Below are positions 34,865 to 43,047 of a stretch of 64,000 nt of DNA, one piece after another (within the stretch, counting starts at the first letter, position 1; every line of letters begins with the position of its first letter). Below the pieces are notes generated by a model. The model was not told where the DNA came from. It was given only the letters and a program-made list of their open reading frames with translations, and did not search any database. The DNA comes from Rhizobium sp. ICMP 5592 (GTDB taxonomy: Bacteria > Pseudomonadota > Alphaproteobacteria > Rhizobiales > Rhizobiaceae). The stretch is from the NCBI RefSeq assembly GCF_009498525.1, contig NZ_QSNT01000001.1:1573083-1637082 (forward strand). Direction: 5' to 3'. Both the position numbers and the translations under genes were made by a program.

Positions 34865-35692
34865 ATGAAGAAAAATTCATTGCTCAAGGGGCTGATCGGC
34901 GCCGCCTTCCTGTTCGGGGCGACGCTTTCCGCGCATGCGGCCGACACGCTCGCAGCCGTCAAGGCGGCCGGCACCCTGAAGGTGGGGACCGAAACGGCTT
35001 TCGCACCGTTCGACTTCATCGATGCCGGCGAACATGCCGGTTTGAACGTCGACCTCTTCGCCGAAATCGGCAAGGAACTCGGCGTGAAGATAGAATGGGT
35101 GGCACTTCCCTGGGACGGCGTTTTCCCCGCTCTCGAGGCCGGCAAGTTTGACATCGTTGCGGGCCCGGCGACGATCACCAAGAAGCGCATGGAGCGCTAC
35201 CGCTTCACACCGCCGATCGCCGAAGCCACCATCGCCATCCTCAAGAAGGCCGGCGACAAGACGATCAACAAGCCGGAGGATATTGCCGGCAAGAAGATCG
35301 GCGTCGGCAAGGCAACCTCGCAGCTCGACCAGCTCAAGGAATTCTCCGATACGCTGCCGACCAAAGCGGAGATCCGCGAATATCCGGCCTTCACGGAATC
35401 CTACGCCGATCTGGCCGCCGGCCGCATCGCCGGCGTTGCCAACTCGCTGCCGAACATCGCTTTTGTTGCCAAGCAGCGCGAAGGCACGTTCGAAGTCGTG
35501 CTGCCGCCCTTCGGCAAGAAGTCCTATTTCGGCTTCATCGGCCTGAAGGATGCCGACCACGCGCCATTGATGGACGCGGTCGACGCTGCTCTCCTGAAGA
35601 TCAAGGCCGATGGACGCATGGCCGCGCTGCAGAAGAAGTGGTTCGGTGCGAGCTTCGACACGCCGGATTCGATCAAAGATCCGGCATTCTAA
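34865..35692 (+). CDS. Polar amino acid ABC transporter substrate-binding protein
   Basis: The 275-residue product has a signal peptide (cut near AHA/ADTLAAV). A family 3 solute-binding domain follows: LKVGTETAFAPFDFIDAGEH, VDLFAEIGKELGVKIEWVALPWDG, FDIVAGPATITKKRMERYRF. These are the markers of amino-acid-binding periplasmic proteins such as HisJ/GlnH relatives. GGAGAGAAG precedes the ATG. Two permeases and an ATPase follow. The ligand cannot be read from sequence; histidine or a related compound is suggested only by the HutC-like regulator. A strong hairpin follows the stop codon. Confidence 0.9.
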   Translation: MKKNSLLKGLIGAAFLFGATLSAHAADTLAAVKAAGTLKVGTETAFAPFDFIDAGEHAGLNVDLFAEIGKELGVKIEWVALPWDGVFPALEAGKFDIVAGPATITKKRMERYRFTPPIAEATIAILKKAGDKTINKPEDIAGKKIGVGKATSQLDQLKEFSDTLPTKAEIREYPAFTESYADLAAGRIAGVANSLPNIAFVAKQREGTFEVVLPPFGKKSYFGFIGLKDADHAPLMDAVDAALLKIKADGRMAALQKKWFGASFDTPDSIKDPAF

Positions 35693-35710
35693 TAGGCCTG
35701 TCAGCAATCG

Positions 35711-35740
35711 ATCATGCCTCGGCTTTCGCCGGGGCATGAT
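35711..35740 (+). terminator. Intercistronic hairpin after binding-protein gene
   Basis: ATCATGCCTCGGC pairs with GCCGGGGCATGAT over 13 base pairs including one G-T, around a TTTC loop, between the binding protein and first permease genes. There is no T tract. It probably stabilises or partly terminates the message so that more binding protein than permease is made. Confidence 0.6.
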
Positions 35741-35772
35741 CCGCGACTGTCAAGTGGACGACATCCGAACAT

Positions 35773-36414
35773 ATGTCCTTCAAACTCTTTGAATTGTTGC
35801 TGCAGGCATCGATCTACACGGTGACGATCAGCGTCGTGTCGATCCTGATCGGCTTTGCGATCGCGATCCTGCTGTCGGGAATGCTCCTGTCGCAGCGGCG
35901 CCATCTCATGCTGCCTGCCCAGATTTTCATCAGCTTTTTCCGTGGCGTGCCGCTGCTTGTGCAACTGCTCTTGATCTACAATCTGCTGCCGGTCATCGGC
36001 ATCAATGTGCCGAGCATCGTGGCGGCCATTATCGGCCTGTCGCTCTGCACGGCGGCCTATCAGGCGGAGAATCTGCGCGGCGGCTTCGCCAGCGTTCCCG
36101 TCGGTCTGGTCGAATCCGCCGAGATGGTCGGCCTTTCGCCCAGCCAGATCTTCCGTCGCATCAAGGTTCCGATCGCCCTGCGTCTGACCTTTCCGGCGCT
36201 CGTCAATGAAGCGATCCTCATTCTCAAGGCGTCTTCGCTGGTTTCCGTCGTTGGCATCGTCGAACTGACGCGTATGGCGCAGGACCTTGCCGGCAGCACC
36301 TTCTTGCCGCTGCAGCTTTTCGCGTCCGCCGGTCTCATCTATCTGGCGATCAACTGGATCGTCGCGCTTGCCGGCGGCCTGATCGAGCGCCGCCTTCCGG
36401 GAGTGCCGCGATGA
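35773..36414 (+). CDS. Amino acid ABC transporter permease 1
   Basis: The 213-residue product is a HisM/HisQ-type permease with about five membrane segments. It carries FISFFRGVPLLVQLLLIY near residue 60, typical of the family, and the coupling-helix EAA region VGLVESAEMVGLSPSQIFRRIKVP. It belongs to the polar amino acid subfamily. Its stop overlaps the start of the second permease (ATGA). Confidence 0.92.
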   Translation: MSFKLFELLLQASIYTVTISVVSILIGFAIAILLSGMLLSQRRHLMLPAQIFISFFRGVPLLVQLLLIYNLLPVIGINVPSIVAAIIGLSLCTAAYQAENLRGGFASVPVGLVESAEMVGLSPSQIFRRIKVPIALRLTFPALVNEAILILKASSLVSVVGIVELTRMAQDLAGSTFLPLQLFASAGLIYLAINWIVALAGGLIERRLPGVPR

Positions 36415-37079
36415 GCTTCGACATCAATGTCCTCCTTGACCAATGGCCGGCCATCGTCAGCGGTGCCGGCGTCACGATCATGATCTGGATTGTCGGTACG
36501 ATCGCCGCCGCGATTATCGGCTTTCTGGTGGCTGTGGGACGGCAATATGGCGGGGTGCTGCTCGACAAGGCACTCGGTTTCGTCGTCGCGATCCTGCGCG
36601 GCACACCTTTCCTGATCCAGATCTTCCTAGTCTATTATGGTGGTCCCTTCGTCGGCCTGGCGCTCGATCCGCTGCCGGCCGGGCTGATCGGCATTTCGAT
36701 CTATGGTGCCGCCTATTTCAGCGAAATCTTCCGCTCCGGCTTCCAGGCCGTGCCCAGGGGCCATATTGAAGCCGGCGAATGTGTCGGCCTGACGCAGGGC
36801 CAGATTATCCGGCGTATCCTGCTGCCCGAAATGACCATGCTGGTGCTGCCGCCATCGCTCAACATGGCGATTATCCTGATGAAGGAAACGGCGGTGCTGT
36901 CGATCATCACCGTGCCGGAATTGACGGCGACGCTCAGCGCCATCGGATCGCAGCAATATGCTTTCGTCGAGGCGCTCTCCATGCTCGCGCTCTTCTACTG
37001 GGTGCTCGTCGAACTCACCGGTTGGCTTGGTAATCTCGCCGAAACGAAACTTTCCAGATTCAGGTTTTTCAACGCATGA
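36411..37079 (+). CDS. Amino acid ABC transporter permease 2
   Basis: The 222-residue product is the second HisM/HisQ-type permease, with ILRGTPFLIQIFLVYYGGPF and the EAA loop RGHIEAGECVGLTQGQIIRRILLP. Five hydrophobic segments are visible. It overlaps its neighbours at both ends by ATGA junctions, so the permease-permease-ATPase block is tightly coupled and probably forms a heterodimeric channel. Confidence 0.92.
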   Translation: MSFDINVLLDQWPAIVSGAGVTIMIWIVGTIAAAIIGFLVAVGRQYGGVLLDKALGFVVAILRGTPFLIQIFLVYYGGPFVGLALDPLPAGLIGISIYGAAYFSEIFRSGFQAVPRGHIEAGECVGLTQGQIIRRILLPEMTMLVLPPSLNMAIILMKETAVLSIITVPELTATLSAIGSQQYAFVEALSMLALFYWVLVELTGWLGNLAETKLSRFRFFNA

Positions 37080-37867
37080 GCGTCTCCGCAATCGCAGTCA
37101 GCAATCTCGTCAAGAAGTTCGGGGACAGCACCGTCCTGCACGGCATCGATGTGGAGATCGCGCAAGGCCAGGTCTCGTGCCTGATCGGTCCGTCCGGTTC
37201 CGGCAAGAGCACGCTTCTGCGCTGCATGGCCTTTCTTGAGGAGGCAACGCGCGGTACGATTGCGATCAATGGCGAGGTGCTTGGTTTTACCGAAAACGCT
37301 CAAGGCGTACGCGAACGCATTTCGGCCGCCACCAACCGCTCGATCCGTGCCCAGATCGGCATGGTCTTCCAGCAGTTCAATCTCTGGCCGCATATGACGG
37401 CCCTCGGCAATGTCAGCGAGGCGCTGAAGACGGTGCACAAGATGAGCCGTAAGGCTGCCGAGGACGTGGCGATGGCGCAGCTCGTCAAGGTCGGGCTGGA
37501 AGCGCGGGCAGGGCACTATCCCTCGCAGCTTTCCGGCGGACAGCAGCAGCGTGTTGCCATTGCGCGTGCGCTGGCGCTGAAACCGAAGATCATGCTGTTC
37601 GACGAGCCGACCTCGTCGCTCGATCCGGAGCTGACGGGCGAGGTGCTGAACGTCATGCGCGATCTGGCGGCAGAGGGCATGACCATGGTGGTCGTCTCCC
37701 ACGAGATCGGCTTTGCCGCGACCGTCGGCCAGCAGATCATCTTTCTCGATCACGGCAAGGTGCTGTTTACCGGCGAACCGAAAGAGGTTTTCAAAAAGCC
37801 GAGAAACCCGCGTCTCGAACAGTTCCTGGACACCTATCTCGATCGCGGCGCCTCGATGCTTCTTTAG
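37076..37867 (+). CDS. Amino acid ABC transporter ATPase
   Basis: The 263-residue product has Walker A GPSGSGKST, Q loop VFQQFNLWPH, signature LSGGQQQRVAIARAL, Walker B IMLFDEPTSSLDPE and switch histidine VVSHEIG. QFNLWPHMTALGNV is characteristic of the GlnQ/HisP branch. It ends the operon that starts at 34865. Confidence 0.93.
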   Translation: MSVSAIAVSNLVKKFGDSTVLHGIDVEIAQGQVSCLIGPSGSGKSTLLRCMAFLEEATRGTIAINGEVLGFTENAQGVRERISAATNRSIRAQIGMVFQQFNLWPHMTALGNVSEALKTVHKMSRKAAEDVAMAQLVKVGLEARAGHYPSQLSGGQQQRVAIARALALKPKIMLFDEPTSSLDPELTGEVLNVMRDLAAEGMTMVVVSHEIGFAATVGQQIIFLDHGKVLFTGEPKEVFKKPRNPRLEQFLDTYLDRGASMLL

Positions 37868-37868
37868 G

Positions 37869-37886
37869 CGCGCGGCTCGCCGCGCG
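37869..37886. terminator. GC hairpin at end of amino-acid ABC operon
   Basis: CGCGCGGC and GCCGCGCG pair perfectly with a two-base gap directly after the ATPase stop codon, just before the converging hypothetical gene. There is no T tract, so it is a weak terminator prediction. Confidence 0.4.
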
Positions 37887-37899
37887 TGCCGGCTTTCAG

Positions 37900-38286
37900 C
37901 TATGGGGATACGCCTCTATGCCGGCCCTCTTCGGCTGACGAGGGCTGAGGCCGTTGCGGATGTCTCCTGAGCAAGGATGCGCCGCCGCCACGCGACGCCG
38001 AAGGACAGCGCTCCAATTCAGCGGCAAGAAGCGTCACGGCCTCCGCCAGCGCCTTCTCCGCCTCGGTAAACGGCAGCGCCAAGCCTTCCTCCCTTGCCTG
38101 ACTATAGATTTCGGCTGAGGCGAGGACGCGCTCGCCAAGGTAAAGGCATTCGGGCGTCGGTTCGACAAACTGCAAGGCGAGCCGGAGGTTGAAGGCGACC
38201 TGAAGGACGAAGGCCGAGGCCGAGAAATCCGCAACGGCGCCGGGCGGCTTCGCGTGATCGAGATACGTTTTCCAATGCCTGTTCAT
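37900..38286 (-). CDS. Hypothetical protein
   Basis: The 128-residue product begins MNRHWKTYLDHAKPPGAVAD and contains a helical stretch (FVLQVAFNLRLALQFVEPTPECLYLGERVLASAEIYSQA, given as positions ~26-65) that looks genuinely coding. The last ~30 residues are Arg/Ser/Pro-rich and may be a frame-shifted or poorly conserved tail. I recognise no family. The frame continues upstream to 38475, but those residues look non-coding. It converges on the amino-acid transporter operon. Confidence 0.45.
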   Translation of the reverse strand: MNRHWKTYLDHAKPPGAVADFSASAFVLQVAFNLRLALQFVEPTPECLYLGERVLASAEIYSQAREEGLALPFTEAEKALAEAVTLLAAELERCPSASRGGGASLLRRHPQRPQPSSAEEGRHRGVSP

Positions 38287-38767
38287 TTCGGGGCTTTCCG
38301 CACTACAGCTGTCCTGCAATGCCATCCGGCGCCCTGGATGCTCAGCGTCGCTCTCCTGACCACCGCGCCGAAGGCGGATGGATAACTCAAGGTGTCCATG
38401 ACAAATCGCCCCGTTTTTGCCCGCGACAAGGCGCGATGACGGAGGTTCATCCGCATCATCCCTTGTCTGGTTCATCCGCTACCCTGCAAGCAGTAGTAAC
38501 CGGGTGGCAGACGCTCTTTCAATCTTGGTCTTCGCCATCGGGGCTTCAGTCGAGTTGATCTTAGGACCTTGGTCTGATGGCGGGTTGGGCGAAAGTCCCG
38601 ATAGGGCTTGCAAAAAGCCCGACATTAGCGTTTTAGCACGGACAAGTGTTGACGCCTGCGTCGCAGAAGCGATCTGATGTCGTTGTGGAGACACTGTCTC
38701 AAACACAATGGCTGGCGAATCTCTCCCGGCTCTTTAGTTCATGCATCCGAAAGCCTGTGAAAAGCCC
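38287..38767. other. Intergenic region upstream of first Gly/Asn-repeat gene
   Basis: No convincing gene is seen in this 481-base stretch. A small hairpin GGGCTT-GCAAA-AAGCCC lies at 38604-38620, preceded by another GGGC/GTCCC pair. The region presumably holds the promoter of the repeat protein at 38768. Confidence 0.45.
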
Positions 38768-39256
38768 ATGTCTTTACGCGGAAAGTCGACCTCTGTTTCT
38801 CTCTGCACTCTGTTTGCGCTGGTGCTTGCCGCAGCTCCCTATCGCGTCGAAATTCACGGATCATCGGTCGGACTTGTCGCACAAACCGCCGACGCAAAAG
38901 GCGGGAATGGCAATGGAGGAGGCAATGGCGGCGGTAACGGTAATGGCGGCGGCAATAGCGGGAACGGAGGTGGAAATGGGGGCAGCAATGGGAATGGGAA
39001 TGGGAACAGTGGTGGAAATGGAAATGGGAATGGCAGTGGCAAAAGCTCCAGCGGAAAAAGCGCCAAACAAAGCCAGGACAACACCGATACTGCAACCAGT
39101 TCAGACGATACGTCGATAGAGGTTGAGCACACCGACGGCATGAGCGAAGCCATCCAGAACGGGCGCTATGTCATGAAAGATTCGAAAGGGCGCACCATCA
39201 TCAATCGCAGCGCGACGGCCGCTGACCAGAAGCGGCTGAAATCCTTCCAGCACTAG
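38768..39256 (+). CDS. Secreted Gly/Asn-repeat protein, copy 1
   Basis: The 162-residue product has a signal-peptide-like N-terminus (VSLCTLFALVLAAAP). A stretch made almost only of Gly, Asn and Ser follows at ~45-100, built on GNGGGN units, then a charged C-terminal part (VEHTDGMSEAIQNGRYVMKD). The start at 38768 is chosen because the signal-like region follows at once; an ATG at 38741 adds nine residues. The N-terminal part resembles the product of the gene at 42329 (ADAKGGNGNGGGNGGGNGNG versus AYAKGGNGNGGGNGGGNGNG). The function is unknown; such repeats are common in exported flexible or adhesive proteins. It converges on the DUF4336 gene. Confidence 0.75.
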   Translation: MSLRGKSTSVSLCTLFALVLAAAPYRVEIHGSSVGLVAQTADAKGGNGNGGGNGGGNGNGGGNSGNGGGNGGSNGNGNGNSGGNGNGNGSGKSSSGKSAKQSQDNTDTATSSDDTSIEVEHTDGMSEAIQNGRYVMKDSKGRTIINRSATAADQKRLKSFQH

Positions 39257-39282
39257 ACGCAGGTGCCCTGCAATGGCTGCGA

Positions 39283-39987
39283 TCATTGATCCGTCAACCA
39301 GCGAAATGCACGATTTAGGAAATCCCGACCACCTTCGGTTATCGGCTCCCCGTGGGCCATCAGTACTTTTTCGGCCGGCCAGTCCAGGATGCGCCTGACC
39401 GAGCCGCGCGCGGCGGGCCGATCGGTAAAAGCAACGCGAAATTTCCGAGGCACAGACGGCTCAGCCGCCACCATCAAATCCAGTCTTGCGACGATTGCTC
39501 GCCAGCCCTTGAACCATTGGGGCTGAAAATGCTGAATAAGATCGGTGAAGAGCACCGTGGCACTCTTGCGGTGAAAAAAGACCGCCTCGGCTGTGATCCG
39601 GTTGCCCCGCATGACGACCAGATCGATGTCTTCGGCCCAATCCGCAATCGGGGCATCGCCGAGGTCGCCGTCAAATTTAAGATCCTTACGCTTTTGCCGC
39701 AGGCCCGGTAGGGCATAGGTCTTCGCGCCAGGATAAGCCTGCTGCCAATCGCCAACGAAGAGATGGTGAAGCGAATTAGGGGCGATCAGGTGACGTACGT
39801 CGCCCAAGCTCTCCACTTCGGCGCGAAGATCCTCCGTGAGAGCAATTGGCGACCATAGGAACAGGCCACCCTCGGACAATCTGATGATCGCCATACGCGT
39901 GGGGTAGTGGAAGCCAGCGGCGGCCGTGACGATCGGACCGTCCGCAATCCATATCTCGGGGCCGAACTCCTGAAGAACGCCTGTCAT
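39283..39987 (-). CDS. DUF4336 domain protein (metallo-beta-lactamase-like fold)
   Basis: The 234-residue product starts LQEFGPEIWIADGPIV and continues with MAIIRLSEGGLFLWSPI, HLIAPNSLHHLFVGDWQQAYPGAKTYALPGL and, near the end, EKVLMAHGEPI. This is the DUF4336 pattern, a family distantly like metallo-beta-lactamases (H-HH and H-x-E elements). No function is established. The ATG at 39987 is preferred to a TTG at 39996. It begins 23 bases after the response regulator stop, so it is probably the third gene of that two-component operon. Confidence 0.82.
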   Translation of the reverse strand: MTGVLQEFGPEIWIADGPIVTAAAGFHYPTRMAIIRLSEGGLFLWSPIALTEDLRAEVESLGDVRHLIAPNSLHHLFVGDWQQAYPGAKTYALPGLRQKRKDLKFDGDLGDAPIADWAEDIDLVVMRGNRITAEAVFFHRKSATVLFTDLIQHFQPQWFKGWRAIVARLDLMVAAEPSVPRKFRVAFTDRPAARGSVRRILDWPAEKVLMAHGEPITEGGRDFLNRAFRWLTDQ

Positions 39988-40010
39988 TTCACACAAGCCT
40001 GGTTGCTGAT

Positions 40011-40655
40011 TTAGCCGTTTCTTTCCTGCGCGTCGCGAAACGCCATTGCCGCTTCCGTGCGGTTCGCGACGCCCAGCTTCGTGAAGATCTGGGTCATATG
40101 ATGCTTCACTGTCTTCTCGTGGAGATCGAGCTTGAGCCCGATCTGCTTGTTGCTCAAGCCAGTTGCGACGAGCTGAAGCACTTCGCTTTCCCGGTCCGTC
40201 AGTTCACGAACAAGATCCGCCTTCGCCGGCGCTGCGCCCTGGCCGGAGATCAGGCGGGCGGAAAGGGTCGGCGCGACATAGGTTTCACCTGAGGCCACCG
40301 TGCGCAAGATCTCGGCCAGTGCCCTCGATCCAACGCCCTTCAAGACATACCCCTTTGCCCCGCTTCTCAGCGCCGTCGTGACATCGTCGCTTGCTTCGGA
40401 GACCGTCAGCATGACGATTTTCTGGTCCGGCACATGCTCGAGGATCAGCGGAATCGCTTCCAGTCCTCCGCCGGGCATGGAGATATCCATCAACAGAACA
40501 TCCGGGCGCGCTTCTGCGGCTATGCGAACGGCATCGTCTCTCGTGCTGCCTTCGCCCACGATCGAAAAACCGCCAATCTCGACGAGGCTGCGAACGACGC
40601 CTTCACGAAACAGCGGATGATCGTCGATGACCGCCAGGCTGATTGCTGTCGTCAT
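40011..40655 (-). CDS. NarL/LuxR-type response regulator
   Basis: The 214-residue product has a receiver domain with D11/D12, phosphoacceptor D57 in DVLLMDISMPGGG and the lysine in AKGYVLKG. A LuxR-type helix-turn-helix lies at ~147-200 (LTDRESEVLQLVATGLSNKQ, then VKHHMTQIFTKLGV). Its start overlaps the kinase stop (ATGA). The flanking repeat-protein genes are candidate targets (inference from position). Confidence 0.92.
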   Translation of the reverse strand: MTTAISLAVIDDHPLFREGVVRSLVEIGGFSIVGEGSTRDDAVRIAAEARPDVLLMDISMPGGGLEAIPLILEHVPDQKIVMLTVSEASDDVTTALRSGAKGYVLKGVGSRALAEILRTVASGETYVAPTLSARLISGQGAAPAKADLVRELTDRESEVLQLVATGLSNKQIGLKLDLHEKTVKHHMTQIFTKLGVANRTEAAMAFRDAQERNG

Positions 40656-42076
40656 GTCTGTTCCATTTCCATCGCGCTGAGCGACATCCGAACGATGGTT
40701 CCATCCTTGGAGGAACTGAGCTCGAACGTGCCGCCAACACTTTCTACTCTTTCCCTGAGGCCCACCAAACCAAGGCTGCTCTCAGGAATACGCGCCGGAT
40801 CGAAACCCGGCCCATCATCTGATACCGCAATCGTGACGTGTTTGCCATCGGCCCCTTGGTCAACCCGCTGCGCTGCGCCGTCTCCGTGACGATAGCCATT
40901 GTTCAGCGCCTCCTGGACGAAGCGATAGATGCAGATCTTGGCGGAGGTCGAAAGCTCCTGCGCCGTATCGGAAAAGGATAGGCCGACCACAGTTCCGGTG
41001 CGCTGCTCGTGGGCGCGAATCGCGCGTTGCAGCAGCTCCGAGAGGTTCGCCGCCTCGATCTGCGGCAGGACGAGCCCGCTGCAGATGCTTCTGATCTCCG
41101 CCATGGCGTCGTCGAGGCTCGATTTGATTGCGGCAAGCGACAGCTCCCGTTCCCGCGCCGGCGCGGCCGGGTTTGCCAAGGCCTCGCTGTCCAGTCTCAA
41201 TGATGCGTAGGCGACGAGCTGCGCGGGGCCGTCATGCAGATCGGCGCCGATGCGCCTGAGATAGCTTTCGTTGAGGGCGGCGGCGCGTTGCGAGGCTCTT
41301 TCAACGCGGGTGCGCAGGACCTCGTTCTGCTGCAGGAGAGCAGACAATTCTCCGATGCGCGCCCTGAGCGCCCCCCGCTGGCTTTCGATCGTCCGGCTTC
41401 CGCGAAGCACGATCATCGACAGGATAAGGAAGAAGGCGAGGGTGAACACGCCGACGGCCAGCCAGCTTCGGAAGCGCGCCTGGTTCAAGCTGCGCTGGAA
41501 ATCATAGGCAACTTCGTGAAATTCCGAGACCGCGACAACCTTGCCCGACCAGGGTTGGAGGACCGGATTGTAGATCTCCAGGAGCGGCTTACCGCTGTCG
41601 CGCTCGGCTAAGCTTTCGGTGCTGTCGAGCTGATTGAACTGCGCCGTCATAGTGCCGGAAAAGGCCATCTTCAGATCATCGCTCAGCGGGAACTGCTTTC
41701 CCATCAGGTTCTTGTCGTTGGAGTAGAGAACGGTGCCGTCGCTGCGCCAGAGGCGAAAGGACATCAGGCGGCTGCCAAGCGCCCCTTCGCCGAGCGTTTC
41801 ATCCAGTGCGCGCGTCACCGTATCGTCCAGCATCCGGGTTGTCTGCATATCCGGGAGAAGCGGCGCGATAACGCTGTCGACATAAAGGGCGGTGCTGGCG
41901 GCGGAGTTCCGTGTGACGGCATCCTCGATGAGGCTGGTGACGACGGCCCCGACGACAAGCATGGCGCAGGCGGCAACGAGGCCGCCGATCAGCAAGAATT
42001 GCCGTGCCAGGGATTGGGAGTTCCAGCCGGCGATCAAACGAACCGGCAACAGCAGTAATTTGAGATTTGTCTGCAT
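40652..42076 (-). CDS. NarX-type sensor histidine kinase
   Basis: The 474-residue product has membrane segments at ~28-50 and ~206-224 enclosing a periplasmic sensor of about 155 residues (dCache/4HB-like size). A HisKA_3 dimerisation domain follows, with phospho-acceptor H281 in GADLHDGPAQ. The ATPase domain shows RFVQEALNNGYRHG and VSDDGPGFDP, with GLVGLRERVESVGG as the end motif. This matches partners of NarL-type regulators. A coiled linker (~235-265) connects membrane and kinase parts. It is divergent from the second repeat-protein gene. Confidence 0.92.
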   Translation of the reverse strand: MQTNLKLLLLPVRLIAGWNSQSLARQFLLIGGLVAACAMLVVGAVVTSLIEDAVTRNSAASTALYVDSVIAPLLPDMQTTRMLDDTVTRALDETLGEGALGSRLMSFRLWRSDGTVLYSNDKNLMGKQFPLSDDLKMAFSGTMTAQFNQLDSTESLAERDSGKPLLEIYNPVLQPWSGKVVAVSEFHEVAYDFQRSLNQARFRSWLAVGVFTLAFFLILSMIVLRGSRTIESQRGALRARIGELSALLQQNEVLRTRVERASQRAAALNESYLRRIGADLHDGPAQLVAYASLRLDSEALANPAAPARERELSLAAIKSSLDDAMAEIRSICSGLVLPQIEAANLSELLQRAIRAHEQRTGTVVGLSFSDTAQELSTSAKICIYRFVQEALNNGYRHGDGAAQRVDQGADGKHVTIAVSDDGPGFDPARIPESSLGLVGLRERVESVGGTFELSSSKDGTIVRMSLSAMEMEQT

Positions 42077-42328
42077 GTCTGGCCACTTTCAGCGATCATC
42101 TTCCAAATGCCGGCGGATCCCAGGATTGATGCAAATTCCCATCGATCGTACCCCCCGGACTTTCGGCCATCGGCAATCAGGCTAAGGTCTGATCCCCTAA
42201 GGCATTGGTCCGTCCCCCGTGGAAACTTCCATTTCCAGCAATATTATGGCGAGCAGCATGAATGCTTGTCCCGCGTGGCAGTTGCACCGCACGACAGGAG
42301 CATAGTCTGGAATGAGAGGAATATGCAG

Positions 42329-42988
42329 ATGAAATTCAGGTCAGCCTTTGGAACGACTGTTGTTGCCTTGGCATTGGCTGTCGCCCCGGTAGCCGGTGGC
42401 GCCCTCGGTTTTGCAAACATGGCCTACGCCAAGGGCGGCAACGGCAATGGAGGAGGCAACGGCGGTGGCAATGGAAATGGCGGGAGTCACGGCAGCAGCA
42501 ATTCCAGCCATGGAACGTCAAGTGCCGCGCAATCGGATGACAGTGATGACACTGATGGAAGCCTTGGGAGCCTGAAGCACACGGCGCATTCCTCAAAGTC
42601 CGCGGCTGCGAGCAGGAAGCTCGAAAAGACCAGTTCCACGAAAGTGAAGACAGCGGCGGCGGAGCTTGGCAGCCTCAATTCCCTGAAGCGGAATTATCAT
42701 GCCTATATGAATTCGAAGGATCCGAAGATGGCGGCCATCAGGGCCTATGTCATGGATTATGCCGAGTTCGAACTCAAGAACGGCACCAATGCCGTGCCGA
42801 CAGATCCGGCCCTTAGCGATGAGGCGCTGCGCTCGGCTCTGGCTCAGTCTTCGAAGACAGGTGTCGTCACCGACAGGACGCTGGCGGAAGCCAAGAGTAT
42901 CCTGGGTGTCGGTCCTGCCGTCGGAAAAATAGATCAGGTGCGCGACGCGTTGGAGCAATCCACAGCGACAACGACATCCGCGAACTGA
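42329..42988 (+). CDS. Secreted Gly/Asn-repeat protein, copy 2
   Basis: The 219-residue product has a signal peptide (VVALALAVAPVAGGALGFANMAYA, shown as positions ~9-32). A short Gly/Asn repeat (KGGNGNGGGNGG) and a Ser/His-rich linker follow. The mainly helical C-terminal part (~100-215) contains LGSLNSLKRNYHAYMNSKDPKM. The ATG at 42329 lies 8 bases after AGAGGA; one at 42323 is too close. The N-terminal architecture matches copy 1 but the C-terminal domains differ. The function is unknown. It is divergent from the histidine kinase. Confidence 0.78.
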   Translation: MKFRSAFGTTVVALALAVAPVAGGALGFANMAYAKGGNGNGGGNGGGNGNGGSHGSSNSSHGTSSAAQSDDSDDTDGSLGSLKHTAHSSKSAAASRKLEKTSSTKVKTAAAELGSLNSLKRNYHAYMNSKDPKMAAIRAYVMDYAEFELKNGTNAVPTDPALSDEALRSALAQSSKTGVVTDRTLAEAKSILGVGPAVGKIDQVRDALEQSTATTTSAN

Positions 42989-43002
42989 ACGCTTTGTAGC
43001 AA

Positions 43003-43044
43003 AGAAGAGCCGGCAATCGCTGATCCGCGATTGCCGGCTCTTCT
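43003..43044. terminator. Bidirectional terminator, perfect 18-bp stem
   Basis: AGAAGAGCCGGCAATCGC pairs perfectly with GCGATTGCCGGCTCTTCT around the loop TGATCC. It lies between two converging genes, and the AGAAGA/TCTTCT ends supply short T-rich tails on both strands. It is the clearest terminator in the window. Confidence 0.85.
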
Positions 43045-43047
43045 GTA

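Noticed and set aside
38571..42193. GGTCTGAT shared by the regions upstream of both Gly/Asn-repeat genes
   Set aside because: An 8-base match is expected by chance in a window this size, and the positions relative to the starts differ.
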